Source of the DNA: Candidatus Woesearchaeota archaeon
GTDB taxonomy: Archaea; Nanobdellota; Nanobdellia; Woesearchaeales; GW2011-AR4
DNA length: 64,000 nt
Assembly (NCBI GenBank): GCA_016185755.1
Contig: JACPMX010000006.1
Location: 34,644 to 98,643, forward strand
Reading direction: 5' to 3'
Position 1 is the stretch's first letter. Each line of letters starts with the position of its first letter. Under the pieces are notes generated by a model. The model was not told the DNA's origin. It saw only the letters and a list, made by a program, of their open reading frames with translations, and did no database searches. This document shows, one piece after another, positions 50,860 through 60,235 of the stretch. Made by a program: the position numbers and the translations under genes.

Positions 50860-52785
50860 ATGCCAAAAATCAAGATAACCCTGCCGGACGGCAGCGTAAA
50901 GGAATACAGGAAAGGCATCACTGCAGGGGAGATAGCCTTTGAAATAGGGAAAAGGCTGGGCGAAGACGCCCTGATTGCAAGGATAAACGGGAACCTGAAA
51001 GATATTTTCATACCTATAAACGAGGATTCCTCATTGCAGATCATAACTTACAGGGACAAGGAAGGCATTGATGTTTTCAGCCACAGCACAGCGCACCTTC
51101 TTGCACAGGCAGTTGTTGAACTGTTTCCTGACGCAAAGCCGACCATAGGGCCTGCTGTTGAAGAGGGATTCTATTACGATTTTGACATTGCGCATCATTT
51201 CACTCCGGAAGACATGGTAAAAATAGAGCAGAGGATGAATGATATTGTGAAAAAAGACTTCAGGATTGAAAGGATTGACTTGAACGAAGGCGAGGCAAAA
51301 AAACTTTTTAAAAACAATCCTTACAAGATTGAGCTGATTGAGGAATTCCACAAAGAAAATCAGCCCATAAGCGCGTACAAGCAAGGTGATTTTGTTGATT
51401 TATGCAGGGGCCCCCACATTCCAAACACCGGCAAGATAAGCGCTTTCAGGCTTACTAAAGTTTCAGCGGCTTATTGGAGGGGCGACTCAAGAAAACAGCA
51501 GCTGCAGAGGATTTATGGGATAAGCTTTCCTGACAAAAAAATGCTTGACGGGCATTTCAGGCTCATTGAAGAGGCTGAAAAGCGTGACCACAGGAAAATA
51601 GGCAGGGAGCTTGAATGGTTTTCATTCTTTGAGGAATCCCCTGGAGCGCCGTTTTTCTATCCGAAAGGCGCAATCATATACAATCAATTGCTTAATTTCA
51701 TCAGGGGAGAATACAAAAAAAGAGGATACCATGAAGTTATCACCCCGCTGCTCTATGAAAAATCCTTGTGGATCACATCAGGGCACTGGGAGCATTTCAG
51801 GGAAAATATGTTTACATTGCAGTCGGAAGGGAAAGAATTTGCCCTGAAGCCGATGAATTGCCCTTCGCATGTTTTAATCTACAAGTCAAAATCAAGAAGC
51901 TACAAGGAGCTTCCGTTTAGGATTGCTGATTTCGCGCCCTTGCACAGGAATGAGCTTTCAGGAGTCCTTGCAGGGCTTACAAGGGTGAGGAAAATGTCCC
52001 AGGATGATGCGCACATTTTCATAGCGCCAGAGCAGATTGAAGACGAGATTTTCAGGGTCCTGGATTTCATCCATTGCATCTACAATGAAGTCTTTGATTT
52101 CGAATACAATGTCGAGCTGAGCACAAGGCCCGATAAGTTCATGGGCGGCATCAGCGAATGGGACAAGGCAGAGGAGTCATTAAAGAAAGCGCTTGAAAAA
52201 AAGAATATCAAGTATTCCGTCAAGGAAGGCGAAGGCGCATTCTACGGCCCGAAGATAGACATGCACATGAAGGATGCGCTTGGGAGAAAATGGCAGCTTG
52301 CAACAATACAGCTTGACTTCCAGCTGCCGGAGAGGTTTGACGCGACTTATGTCGGGGCTGACAATTCAAAACATGCAGTTGTCATGATACACCGGGCGCT
52401 GCTCGGAAGCATTGAGCGGTTTATTGGCATTCTTGTCGAGCATTATGCCGGCAGGCTTCCGCTTTGGCTTGCACCGGTGCAGGTTAAGATATTGACAGTT
52501 GCCGACAGGTTTGAAAAATACGCCAACAAGATTAAGGAAGAGCTTGAGAAAAGCAATATCAGGGTTGAAATTGATGCAAGGACAGAAAGCATGGGCTATA
52601 AAGTGAGGGAAGCGCAATTGCAAAAAATCCCATTGATTTTGACTGTGGGAGAAAAGGAAGAGGCGAATAATGCTGTTGCTGTCCGCACAATGGATAATAA
52701 AGTTTATTTTGACGTGAAATTAGGTGATTTTCTTGGGAAAGTTCTCAAGAACATTGAGGAGAAAAAGGTTAAGGTTGAATTTTAA
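50860..52785 (+). CDS. thrS: Threonyl-tRNA synthetase, bacterial/eukaryal type
   Basis: ThrRS charges tRNA-Thr. The 641-residue protein has an N-terminal TGS domain (IKITLPDGSVKEYRKGITAG), the N2 editing domain with HSTAHLLAQAV and DLCRGPH zinc/editing motifs, the class II catalytic core (RIADFAPLHRNELSGVL motif 2, zinc ligands and AVVMIHRALLGSIERFIGIL motif 3) and the anticodon-binding domain. Many archaea have a different editing domain related to D-Tyr deacylase, so this form suggests bacterial ancestry. A tRNA-Thr gene with unusual elbow bases is at 62254. Confidence 0.96.
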   Translation: MPKIKITLPDGSVKEYRKGITAGEIAFEIGKRLGEDALIARINGNLKDIFIPINEDSSLQIITYRDKEGIDVFSHSTAHLLAQAVVELFPDAKPTIGPAVEEGFYYDFDIAHHFTPEDMVKIEQRMNDIVKKDFRIERIDLNEGEAKKLFKNNPYKIELIEEFHKENQPISAYKQGDFVDLCRGPHIPNTGKISAFRLTKVSAAYWRGDSRKQQLQRIYGISFPDKKMLDGHFRLIEEAEKRDHRKIGRELEWFSFFEESPGAPFFYPKGAIIYNQLLNFIRGEYKKRGYHEVITPLLYEKSLWITSGHWEHFRENMFTLQSEGKEFALKPMNCPSHVLIYKSKSRSYKELPFRIADFAPLHRNELSGVLAGLTRVRKMSQDDAHIFIAPEQIEDEIFRVLDFIHCIYNEVFDFEYNVELSTRPDKFMGGISEWDKAEESLKKALEKKNIKYSVKEGEGAFYGPKIDMHMKDALGRKWQLATIQLDFQLPERFDATYVGADNSKHAVVMIHRALLGSIERFIGILVEHYAGRLPLWLAPVQVKILTVADRFEKYANKIKEELEKSNIRVEIDARTESMGYKVREAQLQKIPLILTVGEKEEANNAVAVRTMDNKVYFDVKLGDFLGKVLKNIEEKKVKVEF

Positions 52786-52798
52786 GTTATTTTGGTTT

Positions 52799-54166
52799 TT
52801 ATTTCTTTTGAGGTAATCTTCTGGTTATTTCATCCTCTGATACTTCCAGAAAAAGTGCAGTTTCAGTTAAAGACTTTTTGCGCAGTCTTGTTTTCCCCAA
52901 TCTCTGGCTTATTATGCCTAAACTTATGCCCTTAGCATCGCATAATGCTGAAAGATTCCTATAACCCAATTCTATTGCCCTAGACTTAGCGTAAGTGCGT
53001 AAATCTGATTGTGTTCCACTTTCTTGAGTGGGATTGGGATTTAATTCACCGATTTTTACTCCGCGAACCCTATATTCCATAAAGGAAAGATTATAAAATG
53101 GCTCTATTGTTAACCTTGCTCTTTCAGCAACATCCCTGAATGACTCAAAAAGAAGCCTTTCAAGTGCCTTGTAGTCAATTTTATCGCTACTGGCTGTTAA
53201 AGACCAAAGCCCATCTTGAGAGCATTCAATCTTATATTTTAGCTGCGCTTCAGCCGCCATTCCAAATTGCTTCCATGCTTCGCCAAAAGCCCTGCCTACT
53301 TCGTTATTTGCTGTTCCATCATAAGGAATTGTAACAGTACCCACAGATTTTGTCCTTTTGATATGTATTATCACTTCCAACGGTGGAGTTTTTTTATCGG
53401 CTGCATCAACAATCGCCTGAGCGCTTTCCCATCTGGACACCATTGGCTCTCTTGCTATCTCTGGAAGGTTGTCTACGGCATCTTGGCCATACTTCTTTAT
53501 GTACTCTTTTTTTTCATTGACAACTATTTGTGCTTGGGTAAATTCTTCAGAAGCATACCACTCACGTTTTGCTATTTGCCGAGCTATCCCACTCAAATAA
53601 TTGGTTATTTTACCATCAATGCCGGCGGTATAATTATCCCTGTCTCCTGTAAGTTCTGCGAGTAAACCTCTTGCATCTAAATCACCTTTTGAATTTACAG
53701 TTTGGGTAGCTAATCCTCTTCTCTGAATTCCAGTTTCGGAATCTCTTAAGCGTCCTTCAAGCTCTCTAATAGTTTCCCGTCTTTCTTCGGCAAGTGCTTG
53801 ATACCTCCTAGCTGAATCTTCAAGAACTGGAATGCGTTCTCCATACCCCCTATTTTGCGCTCTTAGTGTTTCCATTTCTGCTGAAAGGTCATGGTCGCCA
53901 TCACGAGAAGATGCTAATGTATCAAATTTCCAACCCTCATGACCCCTTACAAATGAACGTACTGTATCAACTACGGGGTTTGTGATATCTCCAACATAAA
54001 CAGCCACTCTTTGACCTTCCACAGTAACAGTTACGCCTTTCCTGCCTTGCGTATTTAGAAATTGAGATAATGCCCTTTGCAAATCTGAAAAATCTCTTTC
54101 CCGCACCCTTTTTGTAGGGGACAAACGCCCTAATAAATAACTGCTATAATTCCCACCATCAGCCAT
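52799..54166 (-). CDS. Orphan coiled-coil protein with C-terminal HTH
   Basis: This 455-residue protein has no recognised family. The N-terminal part includes a beta region (GRKGVTVTVEGQRVAVYVGD), then a long coiled coil (LEDSARRYQALAEERRETIR), a central region with VIIHIKRTKSVGTVTIPYDG and a C-terminal helix-turn-helix (YRNLSALCDAKGISLGIISQ then KKSLTETALFLEVSEDEI). It has no signal peptide. Base composition is AT-richer than thrS and srp54 on either side, suggesting an accessory gene. The ATG is supported by a TTTATAAAT box about 25 nt upstream. Confidence 0.75.
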   Translation of the reverse strand: MADGGNYSSYLLGRLSPTKRVRERDFSDLQRALSQFLNTQGRKGVTVTVEGQRVAVYVGDITNPVVDTVRSFVRGHEGWKFDTLASSRDGDHDLSAEMETLRAQNRGYGERIPVLEDSARRYQALAEERRETIRELEGRLRDSETGIQRRGLATQTVNSKGDLDARGLLAELTGDRDNYTAGIDGKITNYLSGIARQIAKREWYASEEFTQAQIVVNEKKEYIKKYGQDAVDNLPEIAREPMVSRWESAQAIVDAADKKTPPLEVIIHIKRTKSVGTVTIPYDGTANNEVGRAFGEAWKQFGMAAEAQLKYKIECSQDGLWSLTASSDKIDYKALERLLFESFRDVAERARLTIEPFYNLSFMEYRVRGVKIGELNPNPTQESGTQSDLRTYAKSRAIELGYRNLSALCDAKGISLGIISQRLGKTRLRKKSLTETALFLEVSEDEITRRLPQKK

Positions 54167-54317
54167 TTTTGTTTGGGAAAATTTGCCATTTATAAATTTT
54201 TGTAAGTTATCCTCTTTAAAGTAGTTACAGAATCATCCTACCCAGTTTACATTATAAATTTCTAAAACATGAAATTCTTCCAAACATTTTTAAACATATA
54301 TTTCTAACAAATCCCAT

Positions 54318-55667
54318 ATGGTCCTCGACAAGCTAAGCGACTCCTTAAGAAGCACTCTGCAGAAAATAGCAAAATCCCTTTTTGTGGACGAGAAATTAAT
54401 CAATGAATTAATCAAAGACATCCAGAGGGCATTGCTCCAGGCTGATGTAAACGTGAAGCTTGTTTTTGATCTGACGGAAAAGATAAAAAACAGGGCGCTG
54501 AGCGAAGAAGCCCCAAAAGGGCTGACAAAGAAGGAGCAGATTATAAACATTGTTTACGGCGAATTGGTCAACTTCCTTGGGAAAGAGCAGCACAAGATTG
54601 AAGTGAGGCAAAAGCCTTTAAGGATAATGCTTATAGGTTTGTTCGGCTCCGGAAAAACAACAACAGCAGGAAAGCTGGCAAAGTTCTATTCAAAAAGGGG
54701 ATTCAAGGTCGCCTTGGTAGGGCTGGACATCCACAGGCCTGCTGCAATGGAGCAGATTGAGCAGGTCGGAAAGAATGCGAATGTAAAGGTGTTTTCTGAC
54801 AAAAAAAATAAGGACCCTGTGGAAATATGGAATAACTCCAAAGACGAATACAAGGATTATGATGTTTTGATAATAGACACTGCAGGAAGGGACGCGCTTT
54901 CACATGACTTGATAAGGGAAATTGAGGATGTGACAAGGGCAATCGAGCCTGATGAGGCGCTTCTTGTCATATCAGCCGACATAGGCCAGGCAGCGCAAAA
55001 ACAAGCTGAACAATTCCACAAGAGCTGCGGCATAACAGGAGTGATAGTCTCAAAGATGGACGGCACCGCAAAAGGAGGAGGTGCTTTGACAGCCTGCGCA
55101 GTTTCAGGAGCACCGATAAAGTTCATAGGCGTTGGGGAAAAAATTGATGATTTGGAGCAGTTCAATCCCCAGGGGTTTGTCGGCAGGCTGCTTGGCATGG
55201 GCGACTTGGAGGCATTGCTGGAAAAAGCAAGGGAAGTCATAAAAATTGAGGATGCAGAGGACCTTGGAAAAAGATTTCTTAAAGGAGAGTTCAACCTTAT
55301 CGACCTGTACGAGCAGATGGAAGCCATGAGCAAGATGGGCCCGTTAAGCCAGATTGTCGAGATGATTCCCGGCTTTGGGCAGTTGAAACTGCCGAAGGAA
55401 ATGCTTCAGGTGCAGGAAGGCAAGCTCAAGAAATGGAAAGTTGCCATGGGAAGCTTCACCAAGGAAGAGCTTGAAGACCCGGAAATCATGGACACTTCAA
55501 GAATAGAGAGAATTTCAAAAGGCTCCGGCATTCCAGGCTCTGAGATAAGGGAGTTAATCAAGCAGTACAGGCAGAGCAAGAAAGTAGTCAAGATGTTCAA
55601 GGGCAGCAAGGGGGACATGTCAAAGATAATGAAGAAATTTGGCGGAAAGCTGCCGATGGGCGGATAG
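54318..55667 (+). CDS. srp54: Signal recognition particle protein SRP54
   Basis: SRP54 binds signal sequences and SRP RNA. The 449-residue protein has the N domain, G1 LIGLFGSGKTTTAGKLAKF (about residue 107), DIHRPAAMEQI, G3 DTAGRDALSHDL, G4 SKMDGTAKGGGAL, and the M domain (GPLSQIVEMIPGFG, ERISKGSGIPGSEIRELIKQ). It pairs with FtsY at 22179. It has a good AT-rich promoter and a convergent neighbour that begins one base after its stop. Confidence 0.96.
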   Translation: MVLDKLSDSLRSTLQKIAKSLFVDEKLINELIKDIQRALLQADVNVKLVFDLTEKIKNRALSEEAPKGLTKKEQIINIVYGELVNFLGKEQHKIEVRQKPLRIMLIGLFGSGKTTTAGKLAKFYSKRGFKVALVGLDIHRPAAMEQIEQVGKNANVKVFSDKKNKDPVEIWNNSKDEYKDYDVLIIDTAGRDALSHDLIREIEDVTRAIEPDEALLVISADIGQAAQKQAEQFHKSCGITGVIVSKMDGTAKGGGALTACAVSGAPIKFIGVGEKIDDLEQFNPQGFVGRLLGMGDLEALLEKAREVIKIEDAEDLGKRFLKGEFNLIDLYEQMEAMSKMGPLSQIVEMIPGFGQLKLPKEMLQVQEGKLKKWKVAMGSFTKEELEDPEIMDTSRIERISKGSGIPGSEIRELIKQYRQSKKVVKMFKGSKGDMSKIMKKFGGKLPMGG

Positions 55668-56333
55668 CTATTCCAGCCATCTTGGGTTGAACCTGTCGTA
55701 CCATTCCCTTTTCTCTATCTCGCTGAGAAGGCTTGAGAAACCGAAACTGGACGCGCCTTCATGAATTTCTATTTTCCTGTCAAGCCCGTTTTTAAGGGCG
55801 TAGAATGCGCAGATCTTAAATCCTGCCGAGGACTCATTGGAGATTTCAACTGGATCGTAGATTATCTCAGTCATCTTTTCCTTCTGGCTAAATTCTGCAG
55901 CAATTGTGCTTGTCCCGCTTTCCGGGTCCAGGTATGAAATGTAAATCCTGCTTAGAGGCGAATCAAGGAATCTTGCAAACTTATCGGCATCTGATATGTC
56001 CACCTGGTTGAAATTCGTCCTGCCAACAGCCTTCAGGCCCGGGATCCTTGAGGCGGATTCCCCAAAGAATTCTTTTATGTCCTTTACTTTCAGGAACACC
56101 CTCACTTTGAAGCGGTCTATGGACTTAGCTGTTTTTACCTTTATTCCCCTGTATTTTTTGTTGAACTGCTCAGCCAGCTTTTCAAATCTTGGTATTAATG
56201 CATCGAGCTCGTGCTGCGCCTCCCCGTAATACCTGTCAATCTCAGCCCCTACAATAATCATCTGAGTGAAGTCTTTTTTGAAAGCATTGATGTCAGCAGT
56301 GCTGAATTCTGACAAAATGCTGTTGCTGGCCAT
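55668..56333 (-). CDS. Protein of unknown function (221 aa)
   Basis: This soluble protein has no recognised family. N-terminal helices (DINAFKKDFTQMIIVGAEID then YYGEAQHELDALIPRF) precede an alpha-beta part (SRIYISYLDPESGTSTIAAE) and a helical end (LLSEIEKREWYDRFNPRWL). It is convergent with srp54 (stops adjacent) and divergent from the PHP gene. Codon use matches the core genes, so it may be a conserved lineage protein and not an accessory gene. Confidence 0.7.
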   Translation of the reverse strand: MASNSILSEFSTADINAFKKDFTQMIIVGAEIDRYYGEAQHELDALIPRFEKLAEQFNKKYRGIKVKTAKSIDRFKVRVFLKVKDIKEFFGESASRIPGLKAVGRTNFNQVDISDADKFARFLDSPLSRIYISYLDPESGTSTIAAEFSQKEKMTEIIYDPVEISNESSAGFKICAFYALKNGLDRKIEIHEGASSFGFSSLLSEIEKREWYDRFNPRWLE

Positions 56334-56408
56334 AGCTGAATTATTTTGATGGAAATTATTTAAATGTTATGGTGAATATTTATATAAACCAATTTTTTCC
56401 GTTTTGCT

Positions 56409-57668
56409 ATGAAAATCATCGCGGACCTGCAGATACACTCCAGGTTCAGCAGGGCAACCAGCAATGCATTAAACCTTTCAAACCTTGAGAAGTATGCAAG
56501 GCTGAAAGGGCTGAATCTTCTCGGAACAGGGGATTTCACGCATCCAAAATGGCTTGCAGAATTGAAGGCCGAGCTAAAAGAGGACGGCTCCGGAATTCTC
56601 GCATCAAAATCAGGCTTTCATTTTGTTTTGCAGGGGGAGATATCCAATATCTACACCCAGGACGGAAAAGGCAGGAGAGTGCATACATTGCTCCTCGCAA
56701 GGAACTTTGAGGTCGTTGAGCAGATAAATGCGGCTTTGCTGAAAAAAGGCAGGCTTGATTATGACGGCAGGCCGATATTCGGGTTTTCATGCATAGAGCT
56801 GGCGGAAATGATGAAAGAGATTGATGACGACATCGAGATAATTCCTGCGCATGCATGGACTCCATGGTATGGCATTTTCGGCAGCATGTCTGGCTTTGAT
56901 TCTGTCGAGGAGTGCTTTAAGGAGCAGTCAAAGCACATACATGCAATCGAGACTGGGTTGAGCTCCGACCCTGCAATGAACTGGAGGCTTTCAAAGCTCG
57001 ACAAGTACACTTTGCTCAGCAGCTCTGACGCGCATTCCTTTTGGCCGTGGCGCATTGGAAGGGAAGCAAATGTCTTTGACATTGGGTGGAGCTATGACGG
57101 CTTGCTCAGTGCAATAAGAAAAAGGAAAGGCTTTACAGAGACCATAGAGATGTGGCCTCACGAAGGCAAATACCATTACACCGGGCACAGGAGCTGCAAT
57201 GTCTGCCTCAGCCCGAAAGAATCATTGAAACTAAGCAACATCTGCCCAAAATGCAGGAGCCCCCTCACTGTTGGAGTTGCGCAAAGGGTCGAGATGCTTG
57301 CAGACCGTGAAGAGGGGTTTGTCCCGACTAATGCAGTTCCGTTCAGGAACATCATATCCCTTTCCGAGGTCATTGCAGGCACCACGGGAAATGCCGTAAG
57401 CTCCAGGAAAGTGTGGGGGGAATATTACAAATTGGTCAACGAATTCGGAAATGAGTTTAATGTTTTGCTTGAAGCCGAAGAAAACAATCTTAAAAAAATA
57501 ACAACAGAAAAAATCGCTGAAAACATCATAAGGAACAGGAACCAGAAGATCCCTTTCAAGCCAGGGTATGACGGGGTTTATGGGGTGCCGGTTTTTGACG
57601 GAGAAAAAACAAAAGGCAATACTGATTCAGGGCTTGTTTCGCAGAAAGGGCTTGAAGAGTTTATGTGA
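56409..57668 (+). CDS. PHP-domain phosphoesterase (COG1379)
   Basis: The 419-residue protein starts KIIADLQIHSRFSRATSNAL, the PHP metal motif (H-x-H-like), followed by GTGDFTHPKWLAELKAEL, IIPAHAWTPWYGIFGSMSGF and SSDAHSFWPWRIGREAN with further metal ligands. The C-terminal third holds a zinc ribbon (CNVCLSPKESLKLSNICPKC). COG1379 proteins are widespread in archaea and are annotated as helicase-II-like or endonuclease Q-related; a nuclease acting on damaged DNA (EndoQ-type) is plausible. Confidence 0.88.
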   Translation: MKIIADLQIHSRFSRATSNALNLSNLEKYARLKGLNLLGTGDFTHPKWLAELKAELKEDGSGILASKSGFHFVLQGEISNIYTQDGKGRRVHTLLLARNFEVVEQINAALLKKGRLDYDGRPIFGFSCIELAEMMKEIDDDIEIIPAHAWTPWYGIFGSMSGFDSVEECFKEQSKHIHAIETGLSSDPAMNWRLSKLDKYTLLSSSDAHSFWPWRIGREANVFDIGWSYDGLLSAIRKRKGFTETIEMWPHEGKYHYTGHRSCNVCLSPKESLKLSNICPKCRSPLTVGVAQRVEMLADREEGFVPTNAVPFRNIISLSEVIAGTTGNAVSSRKVWGEYYKLVNEFGNEFNVLLEAEENNLKKITTEKIAENIIRNRNQKIPFKPGYDGVYGVPVFDGEKTKGNTDSGLVSQKGLEEFM

Positions 57669-57883
57669 ACAGTAGTCCATCTAATAAAAACTTTCTCGGA
57701 AATAAATTTGAGTTAACCTTCTAACATTAAATTATTCATTCCAAGAAATCTTTTATTTTTACTGTTATGGTTATTCCTACAAAAATAAATTCCAAAATAA
57801 ATATCATAGTTTAAATTCACTGTCCATGATATAGAATCCATAAGTACATTACTATATAAATCTTTTCCAAAAAATTTAAAAAA
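57669..57883. other. AT-rich gap without a supported gene
   Basis: Between the PHP gene and tRNA-Tyr there is AT-rich sequence. A short minus-strand ORF (57713-57841) is open but lacks any recognisable motif, ribosome site or promoter. It also directly follows the 3' end of tRNA-Tyr. Confidence 0.5.
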
Positions 57884-58044
57884 TCCCCGCGGCCGGACAT
57901 GCATGCGACGAGCACGCTCGCCACAATTTGAACCAGCGACCGCTCGGGAGCTGCGTGCTGTTTTACTTCATTCTTTGCAAAATGCAACGTCAGTAAACGA
58001 ATTCATCTACAGCCGAGCGCTCCACCAGGTTGAGCTACACGGGG
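57884..58044 (-). tRNA. tRNA-Tyr(GUA) with two introns
   Basis: On the minus strand, CCCCGTG (58044-58038) pairs with CGCGGGG (57891-57885), with discriminator A at 57884; C1-G72 is the archaeal Tyr identity pair. The anticodon loop CTGTAG(A) has GTA at 58010-58008, enclosed by CTCGG/CCGAG, with an intron of about 58 nt (57949-58006) at the canonical 37/38 site. The T-stem GCTGG and loop TTCAAA are separated from CCGGC by about 29 nt (57898-57926), a second, non-canonical intron near 59/60. Confidence 0.85.
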
Positions 58045-58136
58045 ACAAAATCAAAGATTTGATTTTTATTTATAAAGATTATGTAAAAATAGCTGATAAG
58101 CTAGAAAATACTCATTGATTATAAAATAACAAATCC

Positions 58137-59561
58137 CTAAACTCCAACGCTGACCCTGTTGGAGTTGCTTATGATGGTGCGCTTGCCAACTGCACACCTT
58201 GCCGTTGCAGCAGGCAGGTTGAACTCCCCCAGGATAGAGAGCCTTGACTTCATCCTGTATGAAAGGACCCTTTCGTCGCCTGCTTCCAGGGACTCTACAT
58301 TCCATTTTATCATGATGCCTTTTTTCGGATGCCTCAGTATGGCGTGCGGCTGCATCGAGCCTATTGAAAGCTCCTTCTCGACATGCGCAATGTTGGGCAG
58401 GTTATCGATGACCTCTATGTTTGCTATCTGCTTCGGGCTCCTGTTTTTAACCCTTACAACAACTTTGGCTTCTGAAATGCCCCCTTCGCTCATGCCAATG
58501 TTGGCTATGCTTTTTCTTACGACAATGGGGCTCCTGAAAAGGAAGTAAAGCAGGATGGCTACTCCGGTTAAAATGACAATGACCACAATAGGCCGGTAAT
58601 TCTCGTACACATAAATGAGCATCATGTTGTCCTTGCCCAGCTCGGCATTCCAAGTCAGGTACTGCTTGCCGTTTTCTTTTGTGAGCTCTGACCTTGGCGA
58701 TGATGTCAGCAGGAGATTTTTTAACGGTGTTGTCTCGATTTTTACAGTTCCGCTGTAGTCAGGGTTGTTTGACACGACTTTTATGCTTCTCTTTATCTTG
58801 AGGAAAGACTTCTCTTTTGGAAGCTCTTCCTGGGTCAGGTATTCCCTGATTTTGAACTCCTTGACTATTGGGCTTACTATGAGCCTTCCTTCCTTGAATA
58901 TGGCAATTATCAGCCTGTCTTCCTGCGGCGGAGTCATTGGGTCGAGCTTTTTGGACAGTTCCACATTCTTTTCCTCTTTCGGGCCAAGCGGAATATGAAT
59001 CTCGTCCTTGAAAAGGTTGCTCTCAATCTTTATTGTCAGATTTGGGTAATCAAGCACATTCTGGTTGTTCAGCGCAATTTTTATCCTGAATTCGTCCCTT
59101 GGGTCTATGTCTGAAGGCATATCAACCGAGGTAAGGACGGTTGGAATATACCCACCAATCAAGGGCTCTGTTGACTTTATCCCTATGGTAATCGGCACTT
59201 TCTGCTCCTGCCCTGTTCTTGACAGGACAACGCCCATATCCAGAGTGTAAGTGTCAACTGATGTTATGTAAAGAGGATCGACAAACAGCTTTATTGAGCT
59301 GGAGCCCATCGCAGGCACTTTCAAAGTTATCGGGTTCTGCAGCGGCTTCGTGTACATGTCCCAGAAAGGATAGCCTGCTTTTTTTATCGTGAACTCCTCG
59401 TCTGTGTCAAAATTGTTGCTTATCGTGACTTCGAATTCCGCAACCTCATCAACAACAATCTTGTCTTTTATCGGGTTCGCCTTGACATCAAACGCATAGG
59501 CGGCATTAAGAAGGAGCAGGAACATGATTACAGCAACGAAGAACCTGTTTAGTTTACGCAT
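58137..59561 (-). CDS. Secreted/membrane protein with Ig-like repeats (NPCBM/CARDB-like)
   Basis: The 474-residue protein starts at the ATG at 59561, seven bases after AGGTG (an upstream GTG at 59570 is less likely). It has a signal peptide (RFFVAVIMFLLLLNAAYA), at least three beta-sandwich domains (VVDEVAEFEVTISNNFDTDE, DPRDEFRIKIALNNQNVLDY, EAKVVVRVKNRSPKQIANIE), and a central membrane helix (PIVVIVILTGVAILLYFLF). Such COG1470-like proteins are surface adaptors. Domain order with a middle helix puts half outside and half inside. Function unknown. Confidence 0.75.
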   Translation of the reverse strand: MRKLNRFFVAVIMFLLLLNAAYAFDVKANPIKDKIVVDEVAEFEVTISNNFDTDEEFTIKKAGYPFWDMYTKPLQNPITLKVPAMGSSSIKLFVDPLYITSVDTYTLDMGVVLSRTGQEQKVPITIGIKSTEPLIGGYIPTVLTSVDMPSDIDPRDEFRIKIALNNQNVLDYPNLTIKIESNLFKDEIHIPLGPKEEKNVELSKKLDPMTPPQEDRLIIAIFKEGRLIVSPIVKEFKIREYLTQEELPKEKSFLKIKRSIKVVSNNPDYSGTVKIETTPLKNLLLTSSPRSELTKENGKQYLTWNAELGKDNMMLIYVYENYRPIVVIVILTGVAILLYFLFRSPIVVRKSIANIGMSEGGISEAKVVVRVKNRSPKQIANIEVIDNLPNIAHVEKELSIGSMQPHAILRHPKKGIMIKWNVESLEAGDERVLSYRMKSRLSILGEFNLPAATARCAVGKRTIISNSNRVSVGV

Positions 59562-59658
59562 GAAACACACCTTTTTAATGGTTTTAAATTTAAATTACTT
59601 ATATATAAATCTTTTCTAAAAAGAAAGCTTTAAATATTCTTGTCCTCAGAAAAGGCTC

Positions 59659-60231
59659 ATGCCAAAACCCAAGCCGGAAGATTTCATACATTATCCGAAT
59701 GCCCCCACCCCATCTGTTTACATCCAATACAAGGGAATAATGGACATGCAGGATTTATACGATACAATAGCTGATTTCTTCAGGCGGAAAAAATTCAAGT
59801 TTTATGAGATACAGCAGAGGCACCGGAGGCCGGGCCCTTTTGGCGCTGAAATCCTCTACCAGTTCAAGGCAACCAGGAAAGTAGAGGATTATTACAAATG
59901 GATTGTCGATATAAACATAGAGACTTTCGACATGCATGACGTGGAGGTCGTGCTGAAAGACGGCACGAAGAAAAAGATGACTAAGGGAAGGATATGGGTC
60001 CACCTTATCGGCATGGTTGAGCTTGATTATGAGAAATTATGGGAGAAAAGCGCGTTTATGGCAGGATTAAGGGGATTCTATCATAAATACATAATCAAGA
60101 AAAAAATTGAGGGGGTATGGTGGGATGAGCTGTATGTCAGGATTGTGCTGGGGCTTCATGCTCTGATAAAAGAGCGGCTGAAGATGCTTTCGGAAGGATA
60201 CGAGTCAAGGCACGAGAGCGGCGTGCATTAA
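59659..60231 (+). CDS. First member of a three-gene tandem paralogue family
   Basis: The 190-residue protein of unknown family contains an alpha-beta core: helix MQDLYDTIADFFRRKKFKFY, strands EILYQFKATRKVEDYYKWIV and VEVVLKDGTKKKMTKGRIWV, then HLIGMVELDYEKLWEKSAFM and a helical end. The D/K-G-x-K-x-K...G-R-(I/V)-x-(V/I) block is shared with the next two genes. It starts the operon with its own promoter (TTTAAATATTC near 59629) and is followed by a four-base gap. Confidence 0.75.
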   Translation: MPKPKPEDFIHYPNAPTPSVYIQYKGIMDMQDLYDTIADFFRRKKFKFYEIQQRHRRPGPFGAEILYQFKATRKVEDYYKWIVDINIETFDMHDVEVVLKDGTKKKMTKGRIWVHLIGMVELDYEKLWEKSAFMAGLRGFYHKYIIKKKIEGVWWDELYVRIVLGLHALIKERLKMLSEGYESRHESGVH

Positions 60232-60235
60232 TGCG

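Noticed and set aside
57713..57841. Short minus-strand ORF beside tRNA-Tyr
   Set aside because: No motif, ribosome site or promoter, and its longer form runs into the tRNA 3' end; kept only as a gap note.
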